DNA of 64,000 nt from Pyramidobacter porci (lineage in GTDB: Bacteria > Synergistota > Synergistia > Synergistales > Dethiosulfovibrionaceae). Made by a program: the position numbers and the translations under genes. The stretch is from the NCBI RefSeq assembly GCF_009695745.1, contig NZ_VUNH01000002.1, positions 124,001 to 188,000 of the forward strand. Direction: 5' to 3'. The notes beneath the pieces are model-generated. The model worked only from the letters and a program-made list of their open reading frames with translations. It did not search any database and was not told the origin of the DNA. This document shows positions 1 through 8,677 of the stretch, piece after piece. Numbering within the stretch: position 1 is the first letter of the stretch; each line of letters starts with the position of its first letter.

Positions 1-435
1 TTTGCCGGCGATCCAGCGCTTGAAGTTCGTGCCGGCGGTCTTCTTGTCGATCTTGAACGGGCAGACGCCGCCGGGGGCCATCGTGTCGTCGTCCTGCACC
101 TCCATGACCTGGTTGGAACCGCAGTAAGGGCATTCGTTGGCGACTTCGAGCGCGTCGTAGATCGTTTCCGCACCGCAGGACTCGCAGAGGACCCGTTTTT
201 TGGCGGCTCCCCAGTCGTGACTGGCGCGGTCTTCGGCGTCTTCAAAGTCGATCTCGCGGGCGGCCTCGCCGGCCGCGATCTCTTCGGCGTATTCGCAGTA
301 GGGGCATTTCATGCCGCCCGTGGCGGGATCGAACTCCATGACGCCGCCGCACTGCGGGCATTTCTTGTCGGTCTCGTCCTTGGTTCGGACCCGTACAGGT
401 TCCTGCTCATCCTGAAAGGCCGGTTTTTCTTCCAT
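1..435 (-). CDS. TFIIB-type zinc-ribbon protein (YdjG-like), N-terminal part
   Basis: The first 145 codons are visible; the gene runs off the left edge. After an acidic N-terminus it carries two CxxC pairs (CPQCGG, then CPYCEY) forming one zinc ribbon near residues 26-50, and a second pair of CxxC knuckles (CESCGAE and CPYCGS) near 80-110. This matches the N-terminus of B. subtilis YdjG-type zinc-ribbon proteins. A good Shine-Dalgarno (AAGGAG) lies before the ATG at 435. It follows the SPFH gene by 48 nt on the same strand, and in B. subtilis ydjG and ydjI share the pspA-ydjGHI envelope-stress operon, so a membrane-stress role is inferred. The family call is fairly sure; the function is not. 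Confidence 0.75.
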   Translation of the reverse strand, partial: MEEKPAFQDEQEPVRVRTKDETDKKCPQCGGVMEFDPATGGMKCPYCEYAEEIAAGEAAREIDFEDAEDRASHDWGAAKKRVLCESCGAETIYDALEVANECPYCGSNQVMEVQDDDTMAPGGVCPFKIDKKTAGTNFKRWIAGK

Positions 436-483
436 GAAATTTTCTCCTTTCGAGCGCGATGCGGAAACGCTGCGGAAAATCCT

Positions 484-1839
484 TTATTTGGCGACGTTGT
501 CGTTTTCGTCGAAGGGATCGCCGCACTCTGGGCAGAACTTGGGCGGATGATGGGGATCCTTGGGCTCCCAGCCGCACTTGTCGCACTTGTAGAGCGGTTC
601 GCCGGCGGGCTTTCTGGCGCCGCATTCGGGGCAGAACTTGCCCTTGTTGACGTGGCCGCAGGTCGGGCAGGTCCAGCCTTCGGCCGGAGCCGGCGCGGGC
701 TGAGGGGCGCCGCACTCCGAGCAGAACTTGCCGCGATTGCCGTCGTGTCCGCACGTGCCGCACTTCCAGCCGGCGGGAACGGCAGCCGGCGCCGGCTTCG
801 CGGCCTGCGGGGCGGGGGCTGCGCTCTGCTGCTGCGCGCCCATGGCGAACAGATTGGCCGCGTTCATGCCGCCGGCCTGAGAGGCCATGTTCATGCCCGC
901 GAAGGCGAACATCGGCCCCGTCGCCGTGTTGGAGGCGGCGGCGCGCATGGCGTCGGCCTGCGCCTGGCCGAGATGGGCGGCCATCATGTTGGGATTGCGG
1001 AGCACGGCGCTGCGCTGCATCTCCTTGATCATCTTCTCGTCCTCTTCGGACGCCTTGACGGAATTCACGCCGAAAGCCACGATCTCGATGCCGCGCAGGG
1101 CCCCCCACTGTTCGGAGAGAATGTCGTTCAGCGCCTTGGCCATCTCCATGGTGTGAGCGGGCAGGGAGCTGTAACGGATGCCCTGTTCGGAAAGACGGGC
1201 GAAGGCGGGCTGCAGCGCCGTCAGCAGCTCGGTCTTGAGCTGGCTGTCGATCTGGTCGCGCGTGTAGACTTCGTTCACGTTGCCGCAGACGTTGGTGTAA
1301 AACAGCATCGGGTTGGTGATGCGGTAGGAATATTCGCCGTTGCAGCGGATGGCGATGTCGATATCGAGGCCGATGTTGCTGTCGACGACACGGAACGGGA
1401 CGGGGTTGGCCGTGCCGTAGCGATTGCCCATGATCTCCTTGGTGTTGAAGTAGTAGACGCGCTGCTCTTTGGGGGCTTCGCCGCCGAAGGAAATGCGCTT
1501 GCCGATGGTCTTGAAGCTTTCCTTAAGGCCGTGCCCGAGCCCGCCGTAGAAGATGCTCGGCTCGCTGGAGGTGTCGTAGACGAACTCGCCCGGTTCGGCG
1601 CAGAGCTCGACGACTTTGCCCTGGTCGACGACGATCATGCACTGGCCGTCGGCCACGGAGATGATCGAACCGTTGCTGATGATGTTGTCGCCGCCCTTGT
1701 TGTTGCCGCGCTTGCCCTTGCGTTTGTAGCCGCGTTCGACGAGCACGTCGCGGTCCATGGCGTCGCAGTAGAAGTATTCGCGCCACTGGTCGGAAAGCAC
1801 GTCTCCCATGGCGCCGCCGATCGCTTTGAAAAGTCCCAT
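484..1839 (-). CDS. SPFH-domain protein with three C-terminal zinc ribbons (YdjI-like)
   Basis: This 451-residue protein is an SPFH/virion-core family member of the YdjI type, a membrane-associated scaffold linked to phage-shock (envelope) stress in Bacillus. Residues 1-300 are the SPFH region (start MGLFKAIGGAMGDVL, then the DQW and CMIVVDQGK segments). After an Ala/Pro linker there are three four-cysteine ribbons (CGTCG..CSECG, CPTCG..CPECG, CDKCG..CPECG). I chose the ATG at 1839. The in-frame GTG at 1848 directly abuts the GAGGGG ribosome site, whereas the ATG lies about 8 nt from it. It leads an operon with the zinc-ribbon gene downstream. The promoter about 190 nt upstream carries the TCACCC-N4-GGGTGA inverted repeat shared with three other promoters here. 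Confidence 0.85.
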   Translation of the reverse strand: MGLFKAIGGAMGDVLSDQWREYFYCDAMDRDVLVERGYKRKGKRGNNKGGDNIISNGSIISVADGQCMIVVDQGKVVELCAEPGEFVYDTSSEPSIFYGGLGHGLKESFKTIGKRISFGGEAPKEQRVYYFNTKEIMGNRYGTANPVPFRVVDSNIGLDIDIAIRCNGEYSYRITNPMLFYTNVCGNVNEVYTRDQIDSQLKTELLTALQPAFARLSEQGIRYSSLPAHTMEMAKALNDILSEQWGALRGIEIVAFGVNSVKASEEDEKMIKEMQRSAVLRNPNMMAAHLGQAQADAMRAAASNTATGPMFAFAGMNMASQAGGMNAANLFAMGAQQQSAAPAPQAAKPAPAAVPAGWKCGTCGHDGNRGKFCSECGAPQPAPAPAEGWTCPTCGHVNKGKFCPECGARKPAGEPLYKCDKCGWEPKDPHHPPKFCPECGDPFDENDNVAK

Positions 1840-2028
1840 TTTCAGCACCCCTCTCAGATTTCTTTCTCAAGTTTTCCCGAGAAATTATTCTTTATTAACA
1901 TCATCGTAAGATTAACATAAAAAGCCGTTTCATGCACGGGGTTTTTGTCGGTTTTCGAGGCTTTCCCGTTTTTGAAAAATGAAAAACGCGCGCGGAAAAA
2001 AGACAGCCTGATCGACGTTCTTGCCGCT

Positions 2029-2072
2029 ATCATAAGCGCGCCGCCGCGAGAAGACATCACCCGAAGGGGTGA
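2029..2072 (-). promoter_or_regulatory. Promoter of the SPFH operon with palindromic operator
   Basis: The minus strand has TATGAT (2029-2034) as the -10. A perfect inverted repeat TCACCC-GAAG-GGGTGA (2057-2072) lies 22 nt upstream of it, so its inner edge abuts the -35 position. The same layout recurs at 10299-10341, 13507-13549 and 52673-52716. No good -35 hexamer is visible, which fits an activator-dependent promoter. The leader to the ATG at 1839 would be about 185 nt. The rest of the 1840-2185 gap holds nothing else I can name apart from the terminator at 2133-2172. Confidence 0.6.
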
Positions 2073-2132
2073 AAGTCGCACCGCGGACGAACGCAGCGGC
2101 GCGGAAAGATTTTTTTCGTCCCGCGCGGAACG

Positions 2133-2172
2133 AAAAAAAACGCCCCGCGAAACCCAAACGTTTCGCGGGGCG
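2133..2172 (-). terminator. Intrinsic terminator of the 6370-2186 operon
   Basis: A perfect 13-bp stem (2141-2153 with 2160-2172, 6-nt loop) is followed on the minus strand by eight T residues (2133-2140). It lies 14 nt after the stop codon of the gene ending at 2186. Confidence 0.9.
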
Positions 2173-2185
2173 GAAAGAACATCCC

Positions 2186-3859
2186 TCACTCGAGCGCGAA
2201 CGGCAGTTTTTTGTAGATCACGACGACGCCGCCGGAGAAGCCGCGCGTCAGCTTCCCGTTTTCGAACTTGATCTCCGCTTTGCCGAGCAGGTTTTTGAGG
2301 TCGAACGCGTAAACGCCGCCCTCGTTCCGCCACATGCCGCAGTCGCGGTTGTCCGCGGAGACCGTGCCGTCGGAACGGATCCAGATGGGGCGCGCGTTGG
2401 CGCGGTAGTTGTCGCTGGTGATGCCTTTCGGCATTTCTTCGCCGTTTTTCGTCACGCTTGCGGGCTCCCAGCGGCCGACGAGCGGTTCGCTCTCGGCCGC
2501 CGCCGCTTCGGCCGCCAGCAGCTCGCTCATGAAGACGGACTTGAAGCGGCGCTCTTCGCCCTGGCGCGCGTAGATCACGCGCGCGCCGTCGGCAACGAGG
2601 TTTTCGATGTGCGCGCCGCGCAGGACGAACTGATAGTTTTCGAACGTCATGACGAAGCTGTTGTTTTCGAGCTTCCAGGAGCCGAACTTTTTGCCGTCGA
2701 ACAGCGTGCCGTCGGCGCGCACGGAAAGCGGCGTCAGCGGCGCGCGGGCCAGCCGGGCGGCGCGTTCCAACTCGTCGCCCATGGCGTCTTTACCGCCGGC
2801 GATCAGTTCCACCGGCGTCCATTCGCCGACGGCGGCGGCCAGCAGCTCGGGATCGCTGGGGAACTCGTTGGGCAGTTTGCGGAAGACGAAATGATAGCCG
2901 TCGGCGTCGCGAAAGTTGACGAGGCCGTTGTTCTCGACCCAGAGGCGGCCGCTCATGTCGCCGAGGGTGTAACCGCCTTTGCCGTCGGGTTTCCACGTCT
3001 CGTCGCGCGGCTCGAAGCGGTAGGTGCCGTCGGTGCTGAAGGTGACGGTGCGCAGGCGGCCGGCGGCGGCTTCTTCCATTTCGGCTCCGGTCAGCGTGCG
3101 GCCGTTCACGCGCAGCTCGGCGGGGACCCACGTGCCGGCCAGTCTGCCGACGGCGATCAGGCGCGTCACCGCGGCGGCGGCGTCTTTCTGCTCCTGCGCC
3201 TGGCGGCGGATAGCGGCGAAGCGCGCGTGGTAACGTTTGGCGGGGCCGTCGGCAAAGGCAATGCTTTGCAGGATGGCCATGGTCTCCACGTCGGGGAGGA
3301 TGCCCTTGCGCAGCAGTTCGCCGATCTGTTCGGGCTTCAGCGCCGTCTGCGCGTCGGGGCCGAGCAGCGGGCGCTCCAGGATGGAGATGTTCATGGCGTC
3401 GCGGAACTCGTTGTGGGCCGGTTCTTCCTTGCGGGGCCAGTCGGCCCACAGGATCATGTCGTACTGCGTGCCGGGGACACGCTTGTCCTGATATTTCGAC
3501 GGCGTCACGTAGAACGTGAAGGGAATGTCGTCGATCAGCGCGGACTGCAGCGGCGCGCCCGCTTTTTCCGCGGCGGCGGCGATCTTCTGCTGAAACTCTT
3601 CGGGCGAGTGGGAGTAGAGGATCTCCTGCGAGAAGCGCAGCGTCTTGGTGGTGATCTTGCCGGTCGGGGCCTTGAAGTCGAGCCAGCGGTCGGTGTCGAA
3701 CGTGCCTTTCTTCCAGCCATGCGGCAGCAGGAGCGTGGCGATCTTGCCCCGATATTCGCCGCCCGACTGGATCACTTCGGCCACGGTGACGGCGCCGGCG
3801 GCCATGGCCGAAATTGCGGCGAGAAACAGCGCCAGAACGAGGGCGCGCGAGATTTTCAT
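2186..3859 (-). CDS. Exported protein with three lipocalin-like repeats
   Basis: Unknown 557-residue exported protein; residues 1-22 are a signal peptide. The N-terminal 100 or so residues loosely resemble the small DcrB/PsbP-like secreted proteins at 12381 and 12953. The C-terminal part is an internal triplication at about 239-330, 343-431 and 459-552. Each unit begins G-x-W-x-P (GTWVP, GEWTP, GRWEP), contains an S/A-DGT turn and a later W, and the first and third end in F/Y-x-KLP. This looks like lipocalin-like beta-barrel units, as in stress-related or substrate-binding exported proteins; that is inference. It is last in a three-gene operon of secreted proteins, 16 nt after the previous gene. 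No catalytic motif is seen. Confidence 0.75.
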   Translation of the reverse strand: MKISRALVLALFLAAISAMAAGAVTVAEVIQSGGEYRGKIATLLLPHGWKKGTFDTDRWLDFKAPTGKITTKTLRFSQEILYSHSPEEFQQKIAAAAEKAGAPLQSALIDDIPFTFYVTPSKYQDKRVPGTQYDMILWADWPRKEEPAHNEFRDAMNISILERPLLGPDAQTALKPEQIGELLRKGILPDVETMAILQSIAFADGPAKRYHARFAAIRRQAQEQKDAAAAVTRLIAVGRLAGTWVPAELRVNGRTLTGAEMEEAAAGRLRTVTFSTDGTYRFEPRDETWKPDGKGGYTLGDMSGRLWVENNGLVNFRDADGYHFVFRKLPNEFPSDPELLAAAVGEWTPVELIAGGKDAMGDELERAARLARAPLTPLSVRADGTLFDGKKFGSWKLENNSFVMTFENYQFVLRGAHIENLVADGARVIYARQGEERRFKSVFMSELLAAEAAAAESEPLVGRWEPASVTKNGEEMPKGITSDNYRANARPIWIRSDGTVSADNRDCGMWRNEGGVYAFDLKNLLGKAEIKFENGKLTRGFSGGVVVIYKKLPFALE

Positions 3860-3875
3860 TTTTTGTGCCTCCCCT

Positions 3876-5012
3876 TTAATATTTCATCGTGTGCCAGCCC
3901 GGCGAGCCGCCGTAGGCGACATCGAGATGCGCGACGGAGTCGTTCCAGACGCGGCGCAGCTCGGCCAGGCTTTTGCGCAGGCGGCGCATGTAGGCGGGAC
4001 CGCCGCCGCTGGAAATGGAATCGCCGGTGTTGAAGGCGGTGGCGGCAACGTTCTTCCAGGTGCGCAGGCTGCCGCCGATGGTGTCGCCGTTGTTCAGGTA
4101 TTCGATGGTCGTCAGCGCCGTGTCGAGCAAACTGAAGGAATTGAGCAGGATCTTTTCGTCGGCGTCGACGAGGCGCTGGATATTGTCGTAGCCGGGCAGT
4201 TTCAGCACGGCTTCTTTCGCCTGGTTGAACGCGTTGTGGGTTATCCTCCATTCCTTCATGAGCGCTTCGAACATGCTTTTCTGCTCGTTCAGTTTCGAGT
4301 CGCTGCAGGCGACGATCTGCGAGTCGAGGACGCGCATCTCGTTCTCGAAGTAGGGTTTGGCGCGCAGCTCTTTCTGCACGTATTCGTTCAGGCCGGCGTA
4401 GACGACGACGTCGGCGAAACCGACGTTCCAGGGATAGGGGCCGCTCGCTTTCACGCCCTTCAGATCGACGTTGTTCTTCAGCTTTTGGGCGGCGTCGGCG
4501 AACTTGCGGTAGGCGGCGTCGTAGCCGTTCATGTGCTCTTTGTAGGCCGGCCCCATCTCTTCGAACCATTGGAAGGAGTCGTTCAGTTTCTTGGCGCGGA
4601 TGACGGCCGAATTGGCGAGGAGGATGACGATCATGTCGCGGAACGTGGTCCGGCGGAGGAAGGTGTCGTTGTAGCGCTGAAAAGCTTCGGCGATCTCCCG
4701 GCAGCGCTGGATCTCCGCCGGCGTGCCGGTGAAATTCAACGAGGGCGAGAACATCGACGGAGAATACATGTAGCTCACGTACTGTCTTAGATTGGCGACG
4801 CGGTCGGGATCATGGAAAACTTTGCCGGCGGCGAGAGGGGAGCGGATATTGAGTTCCTGCACGATGTAGCCTTTGCAGAACGCGAGGTCGTATACGGCCG
4901 GTTTTTCTTCGGGCGTTCCCGCCGCCGGTTCCTGCGCGGCAGCGGGCAGCGCGGCGCTCAGGCAGAAGATCAGGACGGCGGTCAGACTTTTTCTTTTTAC
5001 GGGAGGAAACAT
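3876..5012 (-). CDS. Exported protein of unknown function
   Basis: 378 residues with a signal peptide (MFPPVKRKS, then a hydrophobic stretch ending in AAAQE near residue 27). The mature part is mostly predicted helical and charged, with no family motif I recognise. A GAGGAG ribosome site precedes the ATG at 5012. It is the middle gene of a three-gene operon of exported proteins (6370 to 2186), so it probably works with its neighbours in the periplasm or at the envelope. Confidence 0.75.
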   Translation of the reverse strand: MFPPVKRKSLTAVLIFCLSAALPAAAQEPAAGTPEEKPAVYDLAFCKGYIVQELNIRSPLAAGKVFHDPDRVANLRQYVSYMYSPSMFSPSLNFTGTPAEIQRCREIAEAFQRYNDTFLRRTTFRDMIVILLANSAVIRAKKLNDSFQWFEEMGPAYKEHMNGYDAAYRKFADAAQKLKNNVDLKGVKASGPYPWNVGFADVVVYAGLNEYVQKELRAKPYFENEMRVLDSQIVACSDSKLNEQKSMFEALMKEWRITHNAFNQAKEAVLKLPGYDNIQRLVDADEKILLNSFSLLDTALTTIEYLNNGDTIGGSLRTWKNVAATAFNTGDSISSGGGPAYMRRLRKSLAELRRVWNDSVAHLDVAYGGSPGWHTMKY

Positions 5013-5035
5013 TTTTCTTCAGCTCCTCTCGGAGG

Positions 5036-6370
5036 TTAAAAGCGCGGCTGGTAATCGTAGACGTACCAGCGCCCGCCGCCTTCGCGGCGCAGGCGGTGCG
5101 GATGCGGCGAACCGACGACTTTGCCGTTTGCGTCCCAGGCGCGGGTCTCGACGACGGCTTCTTCGATCTTCGTGCCGCCGACTTTGTTCAGGGTTTCTTT
5201 CTGAGCGGCGTCGAGGAAGAAGTTCTCCAGGTCGTTTTTGTCGTCGAAGCCTTTCAGCACGCTGATCTTCGCCTGGCCGAAGGTGACGTGCACGTACTCG
5301 CCGTGGAAGCGCCCCTGATGCAGGTCCCAGTGGTAGGAAAGCAGTTCCTTGCCGGTGTCTTCCTTGTAGGTGTCAGGGTAGATGCACTCGCGGTACAGGT
5401 CGTAGTTCTTTTCCTTGATGGCGGCAACGTAGATCTCCATCAGCCGTTCGGGCGAGACGTCCGCTGGAACGGACGTGACGCTGTACCAGCTTTTTTTCCT
5501 CTCCGCGACGATGTCTTCGCCGGCGAACGCGCCGCCTGCCTCGCCGTCCGGCGTATGATAGGCCATGACGTGGCCGGGGACGTACAGCGCCACGGGCGTG
5601 ACCACCCAGCCGTACTGGAAGCCGCCGACTTTTTTCTCGCCGGCTTCGGGGATCTCGGCGGTGATGTCGGTGATTTTGCCGAGCACGGTCCAGCTCTTCA
5701 CCTCTTCGAGTTCGGTGTCCACCTGGCGGCGGAAGCGCTTGGCGGCCTCGTAAGGGCCAAGCCAGGCGCGGCTGCCGATGTCGACGAAGTAATAGCCGGC
5801 GGACGGCTTGCCGGCGAAAACGTACTCGCCGGTCGCGCCGTAGAACTGATGCTGAGGGTACTGGACGTCGTCGAGAAGGACGTATTTGCCTTCCAGGTCG
5901 CTGACGGCGGTCTGTTTGGCGTCGGGCGCGGGGAAGGGCGTGTCGATCAGCGTGTCCCGATGCTCGGCGAGTTTCTCGTCCCACGCTTTTTTGCCCAGCG
6001 CGGCGATCTCGCGGCGCAGTTTTTCTTCCGTCTGCAGGTAGGCTGTCATCTCCGGCGTGATTTGGATGTAGTCCCCCTTGCTTTTCATCAGCGCGCTTTT
6101 GACGCGCTGGAACAGCTCTTCGACCTGGGGATCGTCGGGGTACTGGAGCTTGAGCGCCTGCACGCGGCTGAGCGCGTCCTGCTTGCCGCGCCAGACCATC
6201 TTTTCGCCGCCGCGCTGGCGTTCCACCTCTTTCTCGAACTCGCGCACGTAGTATTCGGCGTGTCCGATCAGATGCTCCTTGCTGACCGCCCCCGCGGGCG
6301 CGGCGTTCAGCGCTCCGGCGCAGACGGCCGCGGCGGTGAAGAGCAGCAGCGATTTCCTTTTCACGTTCAT
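5036..6370 (-). CDS. Exported protein of unknown function, first gene of operon
   Basis: 444 residues. I start at the ATG at 6370 (MNVKRKSLLLF), which has GAGGAGG 9-10 nt upstream and opens a clear signal peptide cleaved near APAGA. The longer frame upstream lacks a ribosome site. The mature protein has a charged helical N-terminal region (about 25-150), a middle region rich in aromatics, and a C-terminal domain with a NTF2-like feel (a YVAAIKEKNYDLYRECIYP segment), though I cannot assign it. It heads the operon with the two exported proteins downstream. The region upstream is AT-rich and shared with the divergent response-regulator gene. Confidence 0.75.
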   Translation of the reverse strand: MNVKRKSLLLFTAAAVCAGALNAAPAGAVSKEHLIGHAEYYVREFEKEVERQRGGEKMVWRGKQDALSRVQALKLQYPDDPQVEELFQRVKSALMKSKGDYIQITPEMTAYLQTEEKLRREIAALGKKAWDEKLAEHRDTLIDTPFPAPDAKQTAVSDLEGKYVLLDDVQYPQHQFYGATGEYVFAGKPSAGYYFVDIGSRAWLGPYEAAKRFRRQVDTELEEVKSWTVLGKITDITAEIPEAGEKKVGGFQYGWVVTPVALYVPGHVMAYHTPDGEAGGAFAGEDIVAERKKSWYSVTSVPADVSPERLMEIYVAAIKEKNYDLYRECIYPDTYKEDTGKELLSYHWDLHQGRFHGEYVHVTFGQAKISVLKGFDDKNDLENFFLDAAQKETLNKVGGTKIEEAVVETRAWDANGKVVGSPHPHRLRREGGGRWYVYDYQPRF

Positions 6371-6422
6371 TCGCTGTGAGACCTCCTCGTGATGAATTGG
6401 ATGGGCGTCAAAATTTATAGCC

Positions 6423-6451
6423 TTAACAAATTTTAGTGAGAAATATGTTAT
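6423..6451 (+). promoter_or_regulatory. Candidate promoter of the response-regulator gene
   Basis: TTAACA (6423-6428), 17-nt spacer, TGTTAT (6446-6451) in the AT-rich divergent region 6371-6607. It gives a leader of about 150 nt. No copy of the inverted repeat seen at the kinase promoter occurs here. Confidence 0.45.
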
Positions 6452-6607
6452 CATGAACGAGTTAAAAAATCACGGTGCATAAATATTTGAACTCTGATAG
6501 AATAATGCGTATGGAAGAAATTTGCTTTCTTCATCCGCGATGTGTTCCGAAGACGAGGAGCGCGCGACGCGGCGAAAAAACTCGAACGCCGGGCGGAGGC
6601 GAAGGAT

Positions 6608-7219
6608 ATGGTTCGAATCATGATCGTCGAGGATCAGACGATGGTGCGCGACGCGCTGAAAAACAGTCTGGACGGCGTCGGGGATTTCCGCGTCATCGCC
6701 GCCATCGCCGACGCGGCGCTGGCGGAACTGTACTGCGAGAGGACGTCTCCCGATCTTGTGCTGATGGACGTGTGCACCGAGAACGATTCCAGCGGTCTGG
6801 ACGCGGCGGCGGCGATCAAGAAGCGTTTCCCGCGGGTGCGCGTAGTGATGATGACGGGGCTACCGGAGGTGACGTTCGTCGAACGGGCTCGCGAGGCGGG
6901 AGCCGACAGCTTCGTTTACAAGGATCTGGGCGTGGACGGCCTGGCCAGAGTGATCCGCGACACCTGCGCGGGCAAAAGCGTGTATCCGGGACGGCGCGAG
7001 GAAGCGCTCAACTTCGGCGAGCTGACGCGGCGCGAGCGCGAGGTGCTGGTGCTGATCTGCGACGGGCTGTCGCGGCGGGAGATCGCCGAGCGGCTGAACA
7101 TCACGATCAACTCGGTGAAGACGCATTTCTCGAACATCCTTTCGAAAACGGGCTACGAGAGCGTCGCCAAGCTGGCGATCTTCGCCGTTTCCAACGGCTT
7201 CATCAACACGAAAATATGA
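6608..7219 (+). CDS. NarL/FixJ-family response regulator
   Basis: 203 residues: a receiver domain (acidic pocket ED at 8-9, phosphoacceptor D54 in VLMDVC, K105 in VYKD) and a LuxR-type helix-turn-helix at about 139-195 (LTRREREVL, then SRREIAERLNITINSVKTHF). The start at 6608 has GGAGG 8 nt upstream. It converges on the two kinase genes at 7256-10254, which lack a regulator of their own. NarL-type regulators pair with HisKA_3 kinases like the one at 7256, so this is the obvious partner. It is the best local candidate for the factor that binds the 16-bp inverted repeats. That last link is inference. Confidence 0.92.
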   Translation: MVRIMIVEDQTMVRDALKNSLDGVGDFRVIAAIADAALAELYCERTSPDLVLMDVCTENDSSGLDAAAAIKKRFPRVRVVMMTGLPEVTFVERAREAGADSFVYKDLGVDGLARVIRDTCAGKSVYPGRREEALNFGELTRREREVLVLICDGLSRREIAERLNITINSVKTHFSNILSKTGYESVAKLAIFAVSNGFINTKI

Positions 7220-7256
7220 AACGGGAGCTTCGAGCGAATCGGAGATCCCGTTTTTT
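7217..7256. terminator. Bidirectional terminator between regulator and kinase genes
   Basis: AAACGGGA (7219-7226) pairs with TCCCGTTT (7246-7253), with a 19-nt loop. T residues follow on the plus side and A/T on the other. It sits between convergent genes. Confidence 0.7.
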
Positions 7257-8677
7257 TACGCTTCGTTCTCTTCCGGCGGCAGCTTCACGGTCACGGTGAA
7301 GCGCGGGGAAGTCGCGATCTCCAGCGTGCCGCCCGCTTCGGCGGCGAGGCGGCGCATGCCGGCGAGCCCCTGGTTTTCCCGCAACGGAGCGGCGGCGTCG
7401 TAGGCCGTTCCGTCGTTGACGACGCGCATGACCAGCCCCCGCGCGTTCCGTTCGAGGCGCGCGGCGACGCGCGCGGCCCCCGCGTGCTTGACGGCGTTGG
7501 TCGACGCTTCGCGCAGGATCTTGATCAGCGCCGCAGCCTGCCGTTCGTCGCGGGGAAGCCGGCCTTCCACGGTCAGCTCGACGCCGACGAAGCCGAACGA
7601 CCGCTGCAGGTCGGCCAGCAGCCGCGCGGCGGGCGCCGTGACGTCGGCGCGCAGGTCGTCGATCAGGCCGGATATGAGCGGCAGAAAACGTCCGAGATCG
7701 CGGAGATTCTCGCCGCCGCGCTGCAGGTACTGCTGCATCAGATAGATGCGGTGTCCCGCCATGTCGTGGATGCGGCCCTGCAGGCGCGCCAGCTCCTGCT
7801 CCCTCTTGACGGCGGCGAGCGCCGCTCCGGCTTCGCGCAGCGCTTCGGCGCGCGCGGCCAGTTCTTCGTGAAGCTTTTGCAGCTCGCGCGTGAGCCGGTC
7901 GGTCTCGGTCACGCAGGCGGCGAAAATCGCGCTGAACGCGCGCCCTTTCACGTCGAGCAGGCGGCGCGAAAATTCCCACGACTGGCCGCCGGCGCGGAAC
8001 AGCAGTGCGTCCGCGAGCGCGATCCGCTCGACGCCCTCGCGAAGAGCGCCGCCGTTCAGCGCCTGCCAGAACGCCTCGCCGTCGCGCAGCGGCCGGGCCG
8101 TGAGCGTTTCGGCCAGAAGCAGCATCTGCCGATTGGCGAGCACGGGGCGTCCGGCGGGATCGCTGAACAAAATCCCGTCCGGCAGCCGGTCGAGGGCTTC
8201 CTTGATCGACGCGCGCGTGACGGAACGGCGGCGTTCGCGCCGCTCGCGCGCGTCGCGCCATGCGGCTCGCAGCGCGAAGAACAGCAGCCCGAGGACGAAC
8301 AGCGGCGCGAAAAAGCGCGCGCGGTCGAAGCAGGGCAGCGAAGCCGCCGCGAAAAACGCTCCGGACAGATCGGCCGGCCGCCGCGAAACGGCGCCGAGGA
8401 AGATGAGCGGGACTGCGGCCAGCCACCGCCACGGCGCCAGCGGAGCGACGGCCTCCGTCCCCGCGTAGCCGCGGCAGTGGACGGTCAGCAGCAGCGCGAA
8501 CGCGCCCAGCAGATAGAAACCGATAAAGAACTCTGCGAAGCGGGCGGCGCGCAGGCCGGGACGTTCGCGCTGCAAGCCCAGCTCCAGCGACAGAAAAACT
8601 TCGAACAGCAGCGCCAGAGCGGCCAGCCCCATCAGGGCGATGCGGAAAAAAGCGCCGGACGCCAGCAGTTCGCTCAT
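7256..8677 (-). CDS. Sensor histidine kinase (HisKA_3/NarX-LiaS type)
   Basis: 473 residues. Hydrophobic segments lie in the first 140 residues (about four or five membrane spans). A PAS-like region runs from 155 to 265 (DGILFSDPAGRPVLANRQ), then a coiled coil. The HisKA_3 region has H304 in GRIHDMAGH, and the ATPase domain has an N-box (LREASTNAVKHAG, 388-400), NDG at 421 and a G-box (NQGLAG, 435-440). All core kinase motifs are present, so it should be active. The start at 8677 has AAGGAGG upstream and overlaps the stop of the preceding gene by 4 nt (ATGA), so the two are translationally coupled. The longer upstream frame has no ribosome site and is antisense-like in composition. Confidence 0.9.
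   Translation of the reverse strand: MSELLASGAFFRIALMGLAALALLFEVFLSLELGLQRERPGLRAARFAEFFIGFYLLGAFALLLTVHCRGYAGTEAVAPLAPWRWLAAVPLIFLGAVSRRPADLSGAFFAAASLPCFDRARFFAPLFVLGLLFFALRAAWRDARERRERRRSVTRASIKEALDRLPDGILFSDPAGRPVLANRQMLLLAETLTARPLRDGEAFWQALNGGALREGVERIALADALLFRAGGQSWEFSRRLLDVKGRAFSAIFAACVTETDRLTRELQKLHEELAARAEALREAGAALAAVKREQELARLQGRIHDMAGHRIYLMQQYLQRGGENLRDLGRFLPLISGLIDDLRADVTAPAARLLADLQRSFGFVGVELTVEGRLPRDERQAAALIKILREASTNAVKHAGAARVAARLERNARGLVMRVVNDGTAYDAAAPLRENQGLAGMRRLAAEAGGTLEIATSPRFTVTVKLPPEENEA

Noticed and set aside
217-1920. Long open frame of 567 codons on the plus strand
   Set aside because: It is antisense to the SPFH and zinc-ribbon genes, whose motifs are intact; GC-rich third positions create such shadows. 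The same holds for the long antisense frames at 2069-4033, 19505-21985, 31567-34194 and 57668-59632.
6608-6625. GGTTCGAATC, a tRNA T-loop-like string
   Set aside because: It is inside the regulator gene start and no cloverleaf can be drawn round it. No tRNA or rRNA was found anywhere in the window.
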